NCBI GenBank assembly: GCA_946999025.1
Contig: CAMQBP010000113.1
Span: 1 to 6,500 of the forward strand
Origin: an uncultured Prevotella sp.
GTDB lineage: Bacteria; Bacteroidota; Bacteroidia; Bacteroidales; Bacteroidaceae
Length of the DNA: 6,500 nucleotides
Direction: 5' to 3'
Shown here: positions 1-6,500 of the stretch, in pieces
How positions within the stretch are numbered: the stretch's first letter is position 1
Layout: each line of letters starts with the position of its first letter
Position numbers and translations under genes: made by a program
The notes under the pieces: generated by a model
What the model was told of the DNA's origin: nothing
Seen by the model: the letters and a program-made list of their open reading frames with translations, nothing else
The model's database searches: none

Positions 1-416
1 CGTTCCCTGTAGGTATTGAACTGGATAAGGCTATTGCTAATCCCAACAGCGATGCAAATATTGTACTGCGAGAGGGTGACCGATTAATTCTTCCCCAATA
101 CAGTGCGACAGTGAAGATAAATGGTGCCGTGATGTATCCTAACACAGTAGCCTACCAAAAAGGAAAGAAAGCCAAGTACTATATTAATGCAGCAGGAGGA
201 TTTGCTCAAAATGCCCGTAAGAGCAACGCTTATATCATCTACATGAACGGTATGGTCAACAAGGTTTCACAAGGAGCAAAAATAGAACCTGGTTGCGAAA
301 TTGTAGTTCCCAGCAAGCTATCTCGAAAGATGAGCATTGCAGAAACAATGAGCCTTGGTAGTGGCATCACCAGCATCGCTGCCATGATAGCAACAATTGC
401 AAATATGGTGAAATAA
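1..416 (+). CDS. SLBB-domain polysaccharide export protein (Wza-like), 3' end only
   Basis: This is the C-terminal 137 residues of a protein whose start lies left of the window. The reading frame is open from base 3, so the GTG at 111 is an internal valine and not a start. The visible part begins in a soluble beta-rich domain (REGDRLILPQYSATVKINGAV) and runs through an SLBB-like unit with the features V.I.GAV..P, YYINAAGGF and a closing PGCEIVVPSK. It ends in a hydrophobic stretch, roughly fragment residues 115-137 (LGSGITSIAAMIATIANMVK). Bacteroidales export proteins of this family are usually several hundred residues long and commonly end in a very similar segment. The family forms the outer-membrane or periplasmic channel for capsule and exopolysaccharide; by analogy with Wza the terminal helix may sit in the outer membrane, which is inference. 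The following Wzz-like gene supports the call. The N-terminal signal peptide and export domain cannot be seen. Confidence 0.85.
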   Translation, partial: FPVGIELDKAIANPNSDANIVLREGDRLILPQYSATVKINGAVMYPNTVAYQKGKKAKYYINAAGGFAQNARKSNAYIIYMNGMVNKVSQGAKIEPGCEIVVPSKLSRKMSIAETMSLGSGITSIAAMIATIANMVK

Positions 417-467
417 GTTTGTCTGTGATATCAACAATTCATTGATTTGTGCTAAAAAAGAAGTGTG

Positions 468-1499
468 ATGAAAGAAGGAAATGAACAAATACATCTCTCC
501 GAAATCGTTCAACGAATCATTCATAAAAAGTGGATCTACACCATTGTTCTGTCCTCTACCTTTGTGGTGGCGTGTTGTTTAATACTTCCTGTGCCCAGAT
601 ATTATCGAAGTGGAGTGACATTAGCTCCCGAATTAGGAAATGTCAATGGTGGAGGTAGCCTTTCTGACATCGCTGCGTCAATGGGCTTTAACTTGAACAA
701 CACAGTTTTGTCGGATGCAATTTCACCTGAACTGTACCCAGAACTCTTAAAATCAAATAGATTTATTCTTCAACTGGTTAACACACAAGTTACAAATATT
801 GAAGGCGATATCAACACCACCTATTATAATTATTTGGACAAGCATCAGAAGCAAAACCCGTTGATGATTCCTCTTTATGCTGTAGAAAAACTCTTCATGA
901 AGAAAGTGCATCCCTCATCGAAAAGCCAGCAGATAGATCCATTTCAACTTACAAAAAGAGAAAATGATATTTTTGGCGCCATTCGGAACAAAATTAGCTG
1001 TAGTGTGGACAAAAAAACAAACTTAATCACCATAACAGTAGAAGACCAAGACCCCTTGATAGCTGCAACAATGGCTGATACGGTACGCAACAAACTACAA
1101 ACGTTTATCACAGAATACCGAACCAGTAAGGCGCGTCACGACATGGATTATTACAAGCAACTAACCATGAAAGCTAAACAAACATACGAAAAGGCGCGCC
1201 AAGCATACGGAAGTTATGCAGATGCGAATATGGAAGTTATGCTTGAAAGTTTCAAATCAAAGAAAGACGATTTGGAAAACGATATGCAACTCAAGTTTAA
1301 TGCCTACAGTACACTGAACACACAGTTGCAGGCTGCCATAGCCAAGGTTCAAGAAAAAACGCCTGTATTTACGGTCGTAACCAGTGCTTCGGTACCATTG
1401 AAACCTGCAGGACCTAAACGTATGCTTTTCGTGGCAGGTATGCTATTCTTAGCATTCATCATTACAACCGTCTATGTCTCAAGAGATTTAATTTTCTAA
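468..1499 (+). CDS. Wzz-like chain-length determinant, no kinase domain
   Basis: A 343-residue inner-membrane protein of the Wzz / polysaccharide co-polymerase type, expected to control polymer chain length together with the Wzy polymerase and to contact the export channel. It has a short cytoplasmic N-terminus, a first membrane segment at about residues 23-41, a large periplasmic domain with predicted helical coiled-coil character at about 225-297, a proline-rich VPLKPAGPKR motif at 309-318 and a second membrane segment at about 319-337. The motif just before the second segment is the family hallmark. It ends six residues after that segment, so the fused tyrosine kinase of Wzc-type proteins is absent and no Walker A motif is seen; short forms like this are usual in Bacteroidales. 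I chose the ATG at 468 over the in-frame GTG at 465. The upstream stretch is A-rich (AAAAAAGAAG) rather than a clear Shine-Dalgarno. The gap to the export gene is 51 bp. Confidence 0.87.
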   Translation: MKEGNEQIHLSEIVQRIIHKKWIYTIVLSSTFVVACCLILPVPRYYRSGVTLAPELGNVNGGGSLSDIAASMGFNLNNTVLSDAISPELYPELLKSNRFILQLVNTQVTNIEGDINTTYYNYLDKHQKQNPLMIPLYAVEKLFMKKVHPSSKSQQIDPFQLTKRENDIFGAIRNKISCSVDKKTNLITITVEDQDPLIAATMADTVRNKLQTFITEYRTSKARHDMDYYKQLTMKAKQTYEKARQAYGSYADANMEVMLESFKSKKDDLENDMQLKFNAYSTLNTQLQAAIAKVQEKTPVFTVVTSASVPLKPAGPKRMLFVAGMLFLAFIITTVYVSRDLIF

Positions 1500-1515
1500 G
1501 GTTTCTTAAATAAAG

Positions 1516-3069
1516 ATGACAACCTATCAAGCCAACAATAAGAGGATAGCAAAAAACACGATGTTCTTATATATCAGGATGTTTTTTGTATTGCTGGCCA
1601 ACCTGTATATCTCACGTATATTATTAGACACGCTTGGTGTTGTTGACTATGGCATATATATGGTTGTCGCTGGTCTGGTGTCTCTCTTTGGCTTTTTCAA
1701 CACAACGCTTGCGTCCACCTTGCAACGCTATTACAACTATGAGGGCACTCACAAACGGGAACAAGGTATTCAAGATATTTTTGCAACAGGCTGTATTATC
1801 AATCTACTGGTAGCAGTGTTTACCTTTATCTTATTGGAATCGGTTGGCTTATGGTATCTCAATCACTATTTAGTGGTACCTGCCGACCGCATAGAGGCTG
1901 CTAAAATACTTTTTCATGCCTCTACCCTTTCGTTGGTTTTGATTATCCTTCAAATCCCAGCTACAGGACTTATCCTTGCCAAAGAGAGAATGGGATTTTA
2001 TGCAGCAGGTAGTATGATTGACATCAGTCTAAAGGTAGCAGCGGCTATGGCATTGCCTTACATCGGTGGCGAGCATATCTCTGTGTACGCATATTTCTTG
2101 CTTGGAATTGCTATCTTTGATTTTTTGCTGTACCATGGATATGCCAAACTGTCTTTCCGTTATATTCATTTAAGTAGAAAGATAAACCAGCAAACCGCCC
2201 GTTCGTTGTTGGCATTTACGGGATGGAACATGATGGGCACTTTGGCATTTATGCTTAGAGGACAGGGTATAAGTCTGTTGCTGAACAATTTCTTCGGTCC
2301 TATCGTTAATGCCGCACGTGGAATCTCTATGCAAGTAAGCAGTGCAGTGGGACAGTTCTCCTCTAATGTGTCAATTGCTTTTGCACCTCAAATATCTAAT
2401 TCGGTAGCTGCACAAGACCATAGAAGGGCACAATACTTGATGTTTACAGAATCCAAGATATGTTATGCGCTCATGCTGATTTTGACTACTCCGTTATGTT
2501 TGGAGACTGACTATATCCTCAACTTATGGCTTGGTCATCATATTCCGTCCAATACCAACATCTTTTGTGTCTTAATGCTTATCGATGCGTTGATTTGTAC
2601 GCTTAACACTCCCTGCACACAGATTACATTGGCAACAGGAAAGATAAAACTTTACGAGATTGTAAGTACCACCATTAACCTCTGTCTCATTCCTGTGTGC
2701 TATATCTTTCTTAAAATAGGGTATGGAGCAGTGAGTTCTTTTGTTATTACCATTGTCTTTTCAATCATCCTTCAGATAGGATGCCTCATCATCACTCATC
2801 AACAATTTAATTTCAAATACGTCAACTACCTTAAGGAGGTACTTTTTCCTTGTCTCGCCATGACGATCCTACTGCCCGTCACCCCTACGCTTATAAAGAT
2901 AAATATGCACACATCTTTTCTTAGGCTCACCGTGGTCTGCGTTATGGCTTTATTGACTTGCATTCCTATGGTATATTGCATACTCTTAAATCAAAAAGAA
3001 AAGATATTGGCGAAAACATTTGTATTGAAATTGATACAGAGAAATCAAAATAACAGTGTAAACCTATGA
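1516..3069 (+). CDS. wzx: Wzx-type lipid-linked oligosaccharide flippase (MATE/MOP superfamily)
   Basis: A 517-residue polytopic membrane protein matching the polysaccharide transporter family, which moves undecaprenyl-diphosphate-linked repeat units from the cytoplasmic to the periplasmic face of the inner membrane. The N-terminus carries the family signature (NKRIAKNTMFLYIRMF, then SRILLDTLGVVDYGIYMVVAG at about 33-53), followed by LASTLQRYYNYE at 65-76. A conserved central stretch at about 259-301 includes FFGPIVNAARGI and FAPQISNS. Hydrophobic segments run through the whole length, about twelve to fourteen in number, and the length fits the family. It starts 16 bp after the chain-length gene. 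Its TGA stop overlaps the ATG of the next gene (ATGA at 3066-3069), a sign of translational coupling. The symbol names the functional class; the actual substrate cannot be read from sequence. Transfer of other lipid-linked glycans is the main alternative. Confidence 0.88.
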   Translation: MTTYQANNKRIAKNTMFLYIRMFFVLLANLYISRILLDTLGVVDYGIYMVVAGLVSLFGFFNTTLASTLQRYYNYEGTHKREQGIQDIFATGCIINLLVAVFTFILLESVGLWYLNHYLVVPADRIEAAKILFHASTLSLVLIILQIPATGLILAKERMGFYAAGSMIDISLKVAAAMALPYIGGEHISVYAYFLLGIAIFDFLLYHGYAKLSFRYIHLSRKINQQTARSLLAFTGWNMMGTLAFMLRGQGISLLLNNFFGPIVNAARGISMQVSSAVGQFSSNVSIAFAPQISNSVAAQDHRRAQYLMFTESKICYALMLILTTPLCLETDYILNLWLGHHIPSNTNIFCVLMLIDALICTLNTPCTQITLATGKIKLYEIVSTTINLCLIPVCYIFLKIGYGAVSSFVITIVFSIILQIGCLIITHQQFNFKYVNYLKEVLFPCLAMTILLPVTPTLIKINMHTSFLRLTVVCVMALLTCIPMVYCILLNQKEKILAKTFVLKLIQRNQNNSVNL

Positions 3070-3830
3070 AAATTTCGATCATCACCGTGACATACAACAG
3101 CAGTAAGACTGTGGACAGAACTATTGAGTCGGTACTGCATCAATCATATCCAAACATAGAGTACTGGGTAATAGACGGCAACTCTACAGATGGCACAGTT
3201 GACAAGTTGAAACGATATGAGAACAAATTCGAAAGAAGACGCCATGGAAAGTTTCAATGGATATCTGAGCCGGATAACGGCATCTATGATGCAATGAACA
3301 AAGGAATAGAAAGAAGTACTGGTGACATTGTAGGTATCTTAAACTCTGACGACTGGTTCACAACAAATGACGTGGTTGAAAAGATAGTAAAAGCATTTAC
3401 AGATGACATAGATGCGGTGTACGGTGATATATACACTGTTCAGAAAGAGACGCCTGATGTTTGTTCCTATCGTTGCAACAGCAGGATTTTTCGACCATAT
3501 CTCCTAAAATTTGGTTGGGCTCCACCACATCCCTCATTCTACGTTAGAAGATCAATCATCAAAGCATACGGGGCTTATGACCCGACGTACAAAATAGCTG
3601 GTGACTTTGAACTCATTGCGCGTTATATTCACCGACATCACATACATACAAAATATATTCCCATGGATTTTGTCACCATGACTACAGGCGGAGCAAGCAC
3701 CAAAGACGCACAAGCATATAAAGATGGAATCAGGGAAGTGAGGCAGGCTTGCAAAGAGCTGGGTATTCACACCAATGGTCTGAAACTTTCCATGAAACGC
3801 TTCATATCCATGGTTGCTAACAGAATATAA
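3066..3830 (+). CDS. Family 2 glycosyltransferase (GT-A fold)
   Basis: A 254-residue cytoplasmic enzyme that should transfer a sugar from a nucleotide-sugar donor to the growing lipid-linked repeat unit by an inverting mechanism. The N-terminal nucleotide-binding start is clear: ISIITVTYNSSKTVDRTIESV (about 3-23), then VIDGNSTDGT at 35-44. Next come SEPDNGIYDAMNKG at 67-80 and the DXD-type metal site NSDDW at 93-97. Further on, HPSFYVRR at 155-162 and AGDFEL at 178-183 (D180 a candidate catalytic base region) fit the same subfamily. The SEPDNGIYDAMNKG pattern is shared with WcaE-like colanic-acid transferases, but that resemblance does not fix donor or linkage. There are no membrane segments, so it is either soluble or peripherally attached. 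The start overlaps the flippase stop by 4 bp and the stop lies 5 bp before the polymerase start, placing it firmly in the operon. Confidence 0.9.
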   Translation: MKISIITVTYNSSKTVDRTIESVLHQSYPNIEYWVIDGNSTDGTVDKLKRYENKFERRRHGKFQWISEPDNGIYDAMNKGIERSTGDIVGILNSDDWFTTNDVVEKIVKAFTDDIDAVYGDIYTVQKETPDVCSYRCNSRIFRPYLLKFGWAPPHPSFYVRRSIIKAYGAYDPTYKIAGDFELIARYIHRHHIHTKYIPMDFVTMTTGGASTKDAQAYKDGIREVRQACKELGIHTNGLKLSMKRFISMVANRI

Positions 3831-3835
3831 TCAAC

Positions 3836-5080
3836 ATGCAGCTAAAAAGGTTAAGATTTATCCAAGTAGACCTCTACATTTGTACAAGCATCCTCTGCTT
3901 GTACTTTGCTGCATTTGCAAGCCTTTATTCACCCACGGCGAACAAGGTTGGACTCTATGTTGCCATTCCTATGGCTATGCTATTGTGTACGCTCATCAAT
4001 AGGGGCTTTAGAACAAATCTATACGAAAAAATTTTGTACGCTTTGCTACTTTGGGATTGTGTTGCTTATTTTTGGGCAGATGATAAGGCATTGGCATCAA
4101 CAGAAGTACACCAAGTCTTGGGAGCAGCTATGATGATCTATGTAGTTTCAATTCTTTCTCGTTATTCCAAATACCAAAAGTTTATTTATTTCACCTATAT
4201 CATTCTCTATTTAAGTGCGTGGAATTATGCCATTCACAACATATTCACAATGATGGTCAATGACAGCGACCGACTGAATGACGAAGAGCTGAACGCCAAT
4301 ACGATGGCATATTATACGTTTTATGTGTCATATCTATTGTTCATGCTCTGGCAAATTTCTAAAAATAAATGGATGAAACGCACATGGCTCTTCTTGTTTT
4401 GGATAATGATTCCAGCTTCTTTTGGCGTTTCGTTGCTCACCGCCTCGAGACAAGTCATGATTATACAAGTTCCGTTATACTCACTTCTCATATACCAACG
4501 ATACTTCAAAGGGTCATCCATGAGAAAAAAGATGTACTTCAGCCTGGTTGCCTTAACCGTCATGGTTTCCCTATCGGGGAAGATTATAAATACATACGAC
4601 AACAGTTTCCTTAAAGAACGAGCCGAAAAAAATGTAGCTGACGACAGCAGGATGGAGTTGGTACGAGATGCAACGAAAGTGGCATTGAAAAACATGCCAT
4701 TGGGCGTGGGTAGTGCAAATTATCAAGGGGTTTCGTCCAGAAGACAAATTTCACACAATTCCTATTTGGAGGCATTCGTGAATATGGGGATTATAGGACT
4801 GATCCTATACGCAGCTTTGATGATGTCTTTCACGATTCGTCAATGGAAACGCTATAAACGGTACGATGACAAGATGTACTTTTATTTCTTTACGTTCGGA
4901 CTAATCTATGTTTTGGACGGTGTTTTTTTCGTATTTTATAATGCTATTTGGCTTATATCCTTTTTCATGCTCGTTGCGGCACACAGCGAAACGTATTACT
5001 CTGAACATCATAAAGAATTAAATAAAAGCAATAGAGAAGAACTTTCAACCCATTGCGGGACACAAGAACAAATGCTATAA
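3836..5080 (+). CDS. wzy: Wzy-type polysaccharide polymerase (O-antigen ligase/polymerase family)
   Basis: A 414-residue inner-membrane protein with about eleven hydrophobic segments, expected to join repeat units in the periplasm using undecaprenyl-diphosphate-linked substrates. Recognisable family features are LNANTMAYY at 152-160, TASRQ at 202-206 at a membrane edge, and a large hydrophilic loop at about 249-313 holding PLGVGSANY (288-296) and SHNSYLE (306-312). The latter is directly followed by the hydrophobic segment FVNMGIIGLILYAALMM. This HN-then-GxxGL arrangement is typical of the Wzy_C / O-antigen ligase domain, in which arginine and histidine residues facing the periplasm are important for activity. 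The last 30 or so residues are hydrophilic and probably cytoplasmic. The same fold also includes WaaL ligases; the flippase, chain-length and export genes next to it favour polymerase. The start at 3836 leaves 5 bp after the preceding gene. Confidence 0.83.
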   Translation: MQLKRLRFIQVDLYICTSILCLYFAAFASLYSPTANKVGLYVAIPMAMLLCTLINRGFRTNLYEKILYALLLWDCVAYFWADDKALASTEVHQVLGAAMMIYVVSILSRYSKYQKFIYFTYIILYLSAWNYAIHNIFTMMVNDSDRLNDEELNANTMAYYTFYVSYLLFMLWQISKNKWMKRTWLFLFWIMIPASFGVSLLTASRQVMIIQVPLYSLLIYQRYFKGSSMRKKMYFSLVALTVMVSLSGKIINTYDNSFLKERAEKNVADDSRMELVRDATKVALKNMPLGVGSANYQGVSSRRQISHNSYLEAFVNMGIIGLILYAALMMSFTIRQWKRYKRYDDKMYFYFFTFGLIYVLDGVFFVFYNAIWLISFFMLVAAHSETYYSEHHKELNKSNREELSTHCGTQEQML

Positions 5081-5081
5081 A

Positions 5082-6140
5082 ATGAAGAAGATTCTTTTAG
5101 TTGATACCAAATATAAAGAAGGTGGACCAAAAACCGTTCATCAAAACATCTTGAACTCCTACCTCTCGAAGAAGTACGAGATTAAGGAAATAGGCCTCAA
5201 CGACAGTGTGCTACATTTCAATCCTATTAAGGGCATCAAGTTCGTACTCGCTTATTGGAAACTTATCAATGCAGAGCATGCCGATGTAGCTCTCGTCCGG
5301 GGTTTACAATATATTGGCTTTTTAATGGTTTTGGCTGCAAAACTTTCAAATGTTAAAAAGACAATTGTTTGTGTCCACGGATCTGACTGGGATGTACCAG
5401 AAAGAACTTTCAGGAAAATAATTCTTAAATACATTATAGAACCCTTGGAAATAAGAATGGCTGATAGTATTTTTACGGTTTGCCAAGCAGAACAGAAAAT
5501 TGTGAAACCTTTAAAACTGGCTAAGAAAAGAGCTAACAAAGGTGTAATTTACAATACTTTCCCTAATATTAATATCAATAAGATTACCTCAGGAAAACTC
5601 AGAAAAGAACTGAGTATTCCTGAAAATAAAATCATTGTCATCTCTGTTGGGCGTGTTGTTATTAGAAAAGGACATCAATATATTATTGAGACGCTCAAAA
5701 ATTTCAAAGACTCAGTCTTTGTTTTTGTCATTGTTGGGAGTGGCGATTATCTTCATCACTACGAAGAGCAGTGTAAAGAAGAAATTGCCGAAAGACGTTT
5801 ATTTCTCCTCGATAATAGAACAGATGTCTACGAGTTGCTCAAAGACAGTGACATCTTCCTGTTTCCCACCCTCAACGAAAACCACTCCATGGCACTGCTC
5901 GAGGCCATCAACATGCACTGCACAGCCATCGTAACCAACGTGGGAGGCAATACAGAGACAATAATAGACGGCGAGACAGGAATTGTTATTAGACCTAAAA
6001 ACACAGCCGATATTGTACGCGCACTTTATCGGATGAAAGATAAAGATGTACGGAAAATATATTGTAACGAAGCCTTCCGCTACGCCAAAGAAAAATTTTC
6101 GATAATGAACACATTGGGAAAGCTCGAAGAACTATTTTGA
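5082..6140 (+). CDS. Family 4 (GT-B fold) glycosyltransferase
   Basis: A 352-residue retaining glycosyltransferase of the GT4 type, likely adding one sugar of the repeat unit at the cytoplasmic membrane face. The N-terminal domain starts with MKKILLVDTKYKEGGPKTVH, including the GG loop near residues 14-15, and contains VCVHGSDWDVPE at 96-107. The C-terminal domain begins around 183 (IIVISVGRVVIRKGHQYII) and continues with VIVGSGDY at 216-223. The family's EX7E motif is intact as E266 and E274 within FPTLNENHSMALLEAI, followed by TNVGGNTETI at 285-294 and DGETGIVI at 296-303. Length fits the family. It starts 1 bp after the polymerase stop and is the last gene before a 360-base gap. Base composition shifts inside the gene: 19 of 60 bases are G or C at 5581-5640 against 34 of 60 at 5881-5940. 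The donor and acceptor sugars cannot be deduced. Confidence 0.9.
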   Translation: MKKILLVDTKYKEGGPKTVHQNILNSYLSKKYEIKEIGLNDSVLHFNPIKGIKFVLAYWKLINAEHADVALVRGLQYIGFLMVLAAKLSNVKKTIVCVHGSDWDVPERTFRKIILKYIIEPLEIRMADSIFTVCQAEQKIVKPLKLAKKRANKGVIYNTFPNININKITSGKLRKELSIPENKIIVISVGRVVIRKGHQYIIETLKNFKDSVFVFVIVGSGDYLHHYEEQCKEEIAERRLFLLDNRTDVYELLKDSDIFLFPTLNENHSMALLEAINMHCTAIVTNVGGNTETIIDGETGIVIRPKNTADIVRALYRMKDKDVRKIYCNEAFRYAKEKFSIMNTLGKLEELF

Positions 6141-6217
6141 AAATTATTTTAACAAAACCGTAAGCAGATAAAGATTACAAGATGTAGGAAAATTATTATT
6201 CGTTCCCTCCTTTCCAC

Positions 6218-6261
6218 CCTATCTTAAATTTACTGACAAATGCCATCTGATTTAAAATAGG
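6218..6261. repeat. Imperfect 12-bp inverted repeat
   Basis: The left arm CCTATCTTAAAT (6218-6229) is complementary to the right arm ATTTAAAATAGG (6250-6261) at 11 of 12 positions, with one C-A mismatch and a 20-base spacer. It lies 78 bases after the last stop codon. No T tract follows the right arm, so it is a poor intrinsic terminator. It could form a 3' UTR hairpin or be a protein-binding site; the sequence alone does not decide. Confidence 0.5.
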
Positions 6262-6353
6262 TGTTGAATAAAGTTGTGCCAGCATGATGAAAACGACAAA
6301 ACAAAAAAATCATATTGCAAAGAAAACAGATAACCAAGCTCACACTGCTGTCC

Positions 6354-6382
6354 GTGTAGTGCACCCTCTGTACAACACTTTT
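6354..6382 (+). terminator. Weak terminator-like hairpin
   Basis: GTGTAGTGC (6354-6362) can pair with GTACAACAC (6370-6378) over 9 positions with one A-A mismatch and one G-U pair, around a 7-base loop, and is followed by TTTT at 6379-6382. Its place after the operon and before a rightward promoter fits a terminator. The stem is imperfect and the T run short, and it lies over 200 bases past the last stop, so the call is tentative. Confidence 0.3.
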
Positions 6383-6416
6383 GAATGAATACTATCCTTA
6401 ATCAAAAAAATATAAT

Positions 6417-6424
6417 TATCTTTG
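6417..6424 (+). promoter_or_regulatory. Bacteroidetes-type -7 promoter box TATCTTTG
   Basis: TATCTTTG is an exact match to the TAnnTTTG -7 consensus used by the Bacteroidetes primary sigma factor, in the context TATAATTATCTTTGCAA. Transcription would begin around 6430 and run off the right edge, so the gene served lies outside the window. A good -33 TTTG is missing at normal spacing; the nearest TTTG (6380-6383) is 33 bases upstream, which is too far. The intergenic position and AT-rich surroundings support it, but the same octamer also occurs by chance inside the flippase gene at 2112-2119. Confidence 0.45.
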
Positions 6425-6500
6425 CAATAAGAAAAAAAATAGCTTAATAGATAAAGTAAACAATAGCACGCAATAAATATTTGTTTGAACTGATAGCGTT

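Larger units (their letters stand above)
6141..6500. other. Non-coding region at the right end of the locus
   Basis: No convincing gene is present in this 360-base AT-rich stretch. Forward frames are broken by frequent stops near the right edge. The longest forward ORF noticed is 34 codons (6284-6388), with no clear ribosome binding site. On the minus strand a frame stays open from the right edge for about 50 codons, but its product is biased by AT-rich sequence and shows no recognisable motif. The region holds an imperfect inverted repeat, a terminator-like hairpin and a rightward promoter box, each listed separately. The likely role is to separate the polysaccharide operon from a downstream transcription unit. 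Confidence 0.6.

Noticed and set aside
111..113. GTG as start of a separate 101-residue protein
   Set aside because: The frame is open to the left edge and the upstream residues continue the same export-protein domain, so this is an internal codon.
414..421. TAAGTTTG, an exact TAnnTTTG match between the export and chain-length genes
   Set aside because: It overlaps the export gene's stop codon, has no TTTG at proper -33 spacing (nearest ATTG is only 14 bases away), and such matches are expected by chance in AT-rich DNA; the genes read as one operon.
465..467. GTG as start of the chain-length gene
   Set aside because: The adjacent in-frame ATG at 468 is the more likely start; the difference is one residue.
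2112..2119. TATCTTTG promoter-like octamer
   Set aside because: It lies deep inside the flippase coding region, where the codons explain the sequence.
4626..4632. A7 run in the polymerase gene (and another at 1011-1017 in the chain-length gene) as phase-variation sites
   Set aside because: Runs of seven A are common in AT-rich coding DNA, both frames are intact, and they are short for slipped-strand switching.
4321..4695. 124-codon minus-strand ORF opposite the polymerase gene
   Set aside because: It is antisense to a clearly coding frame, has no recognisable motif, and is an expected shadow of the + strand gene. Other antisense and alternative-frame ORFs were rejected likewise.
6218..6261. 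Invertible promoter of the type that switches Bacteroides capsule loci
   Set aside because: The arms are imperfect and only 20 bases apart, with no promoter between them and no invertase gene in view.

Overview
The window looks like part of a surface-polysaccharide (capsule or exopolysaccharide) locus from a Bacteroidales bacterium, most plausibly a Prevotella-like organism. The reasons are the AT-rich composition, the near absence of Shine-Dalgarno sequences before starts, a Bacteroidetes-type TAnnTTTG promoter box near the right end, and protein types typical of that order: a polysaccharide export protein with a characteristic hydrophobic C-terminus, followed by a short chain-length protein without a kinase domain. 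The species call is inference; no rRNA or marker gene is present.

All genes are on the + strand. The left edge (1-416) cuts the 3' end of an SLBB-type outer-membrane export gene. It is followed by a Wzz-like chain-length determinant (468-1499), a Wzx-type flippase (1516-3069), a GT2 glycosyltransferase (3066-3830), a Wzy-type polymerase (3836-5080) and a GT4 glycosyltransferase (5082-6140). Junctions from the flippase onward are very tight (4-bp ATGA overlap, then gaps of 5 and 1 bp), so these genes are very probably cotranscribed and partly translationally coupled.

Together they cover most of a Wzx/Wzy-dependent pathway. The two glycosyltransferases extend a lipid-linked repeat unit on the cytoplasmic face of the inner membrane. 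The flippase moves it across, Wzy polymerises it in the periplasm, the Wzz-like protein sets chain length, and the SLBB protein carries the chain through the outer membrane. An initiating sugar-phosphate transferase and nucleotide-sugar enzymes are not in the window and must lie elsewhere.

The last 360 bases (6141-6500) hold no convincing gene. They contain an imperfect 12-bp inverted repeat, a weak terminator-like hairpin and a good -7 promoter box pointing right, suggesting that the operon ends here and a new transcription unit begins just past the edge. I see no mobile element, CRISPR array, RNA gene or clearly new system; the window reads as an ordinary polysaccharide locus with a few small points worth checking.
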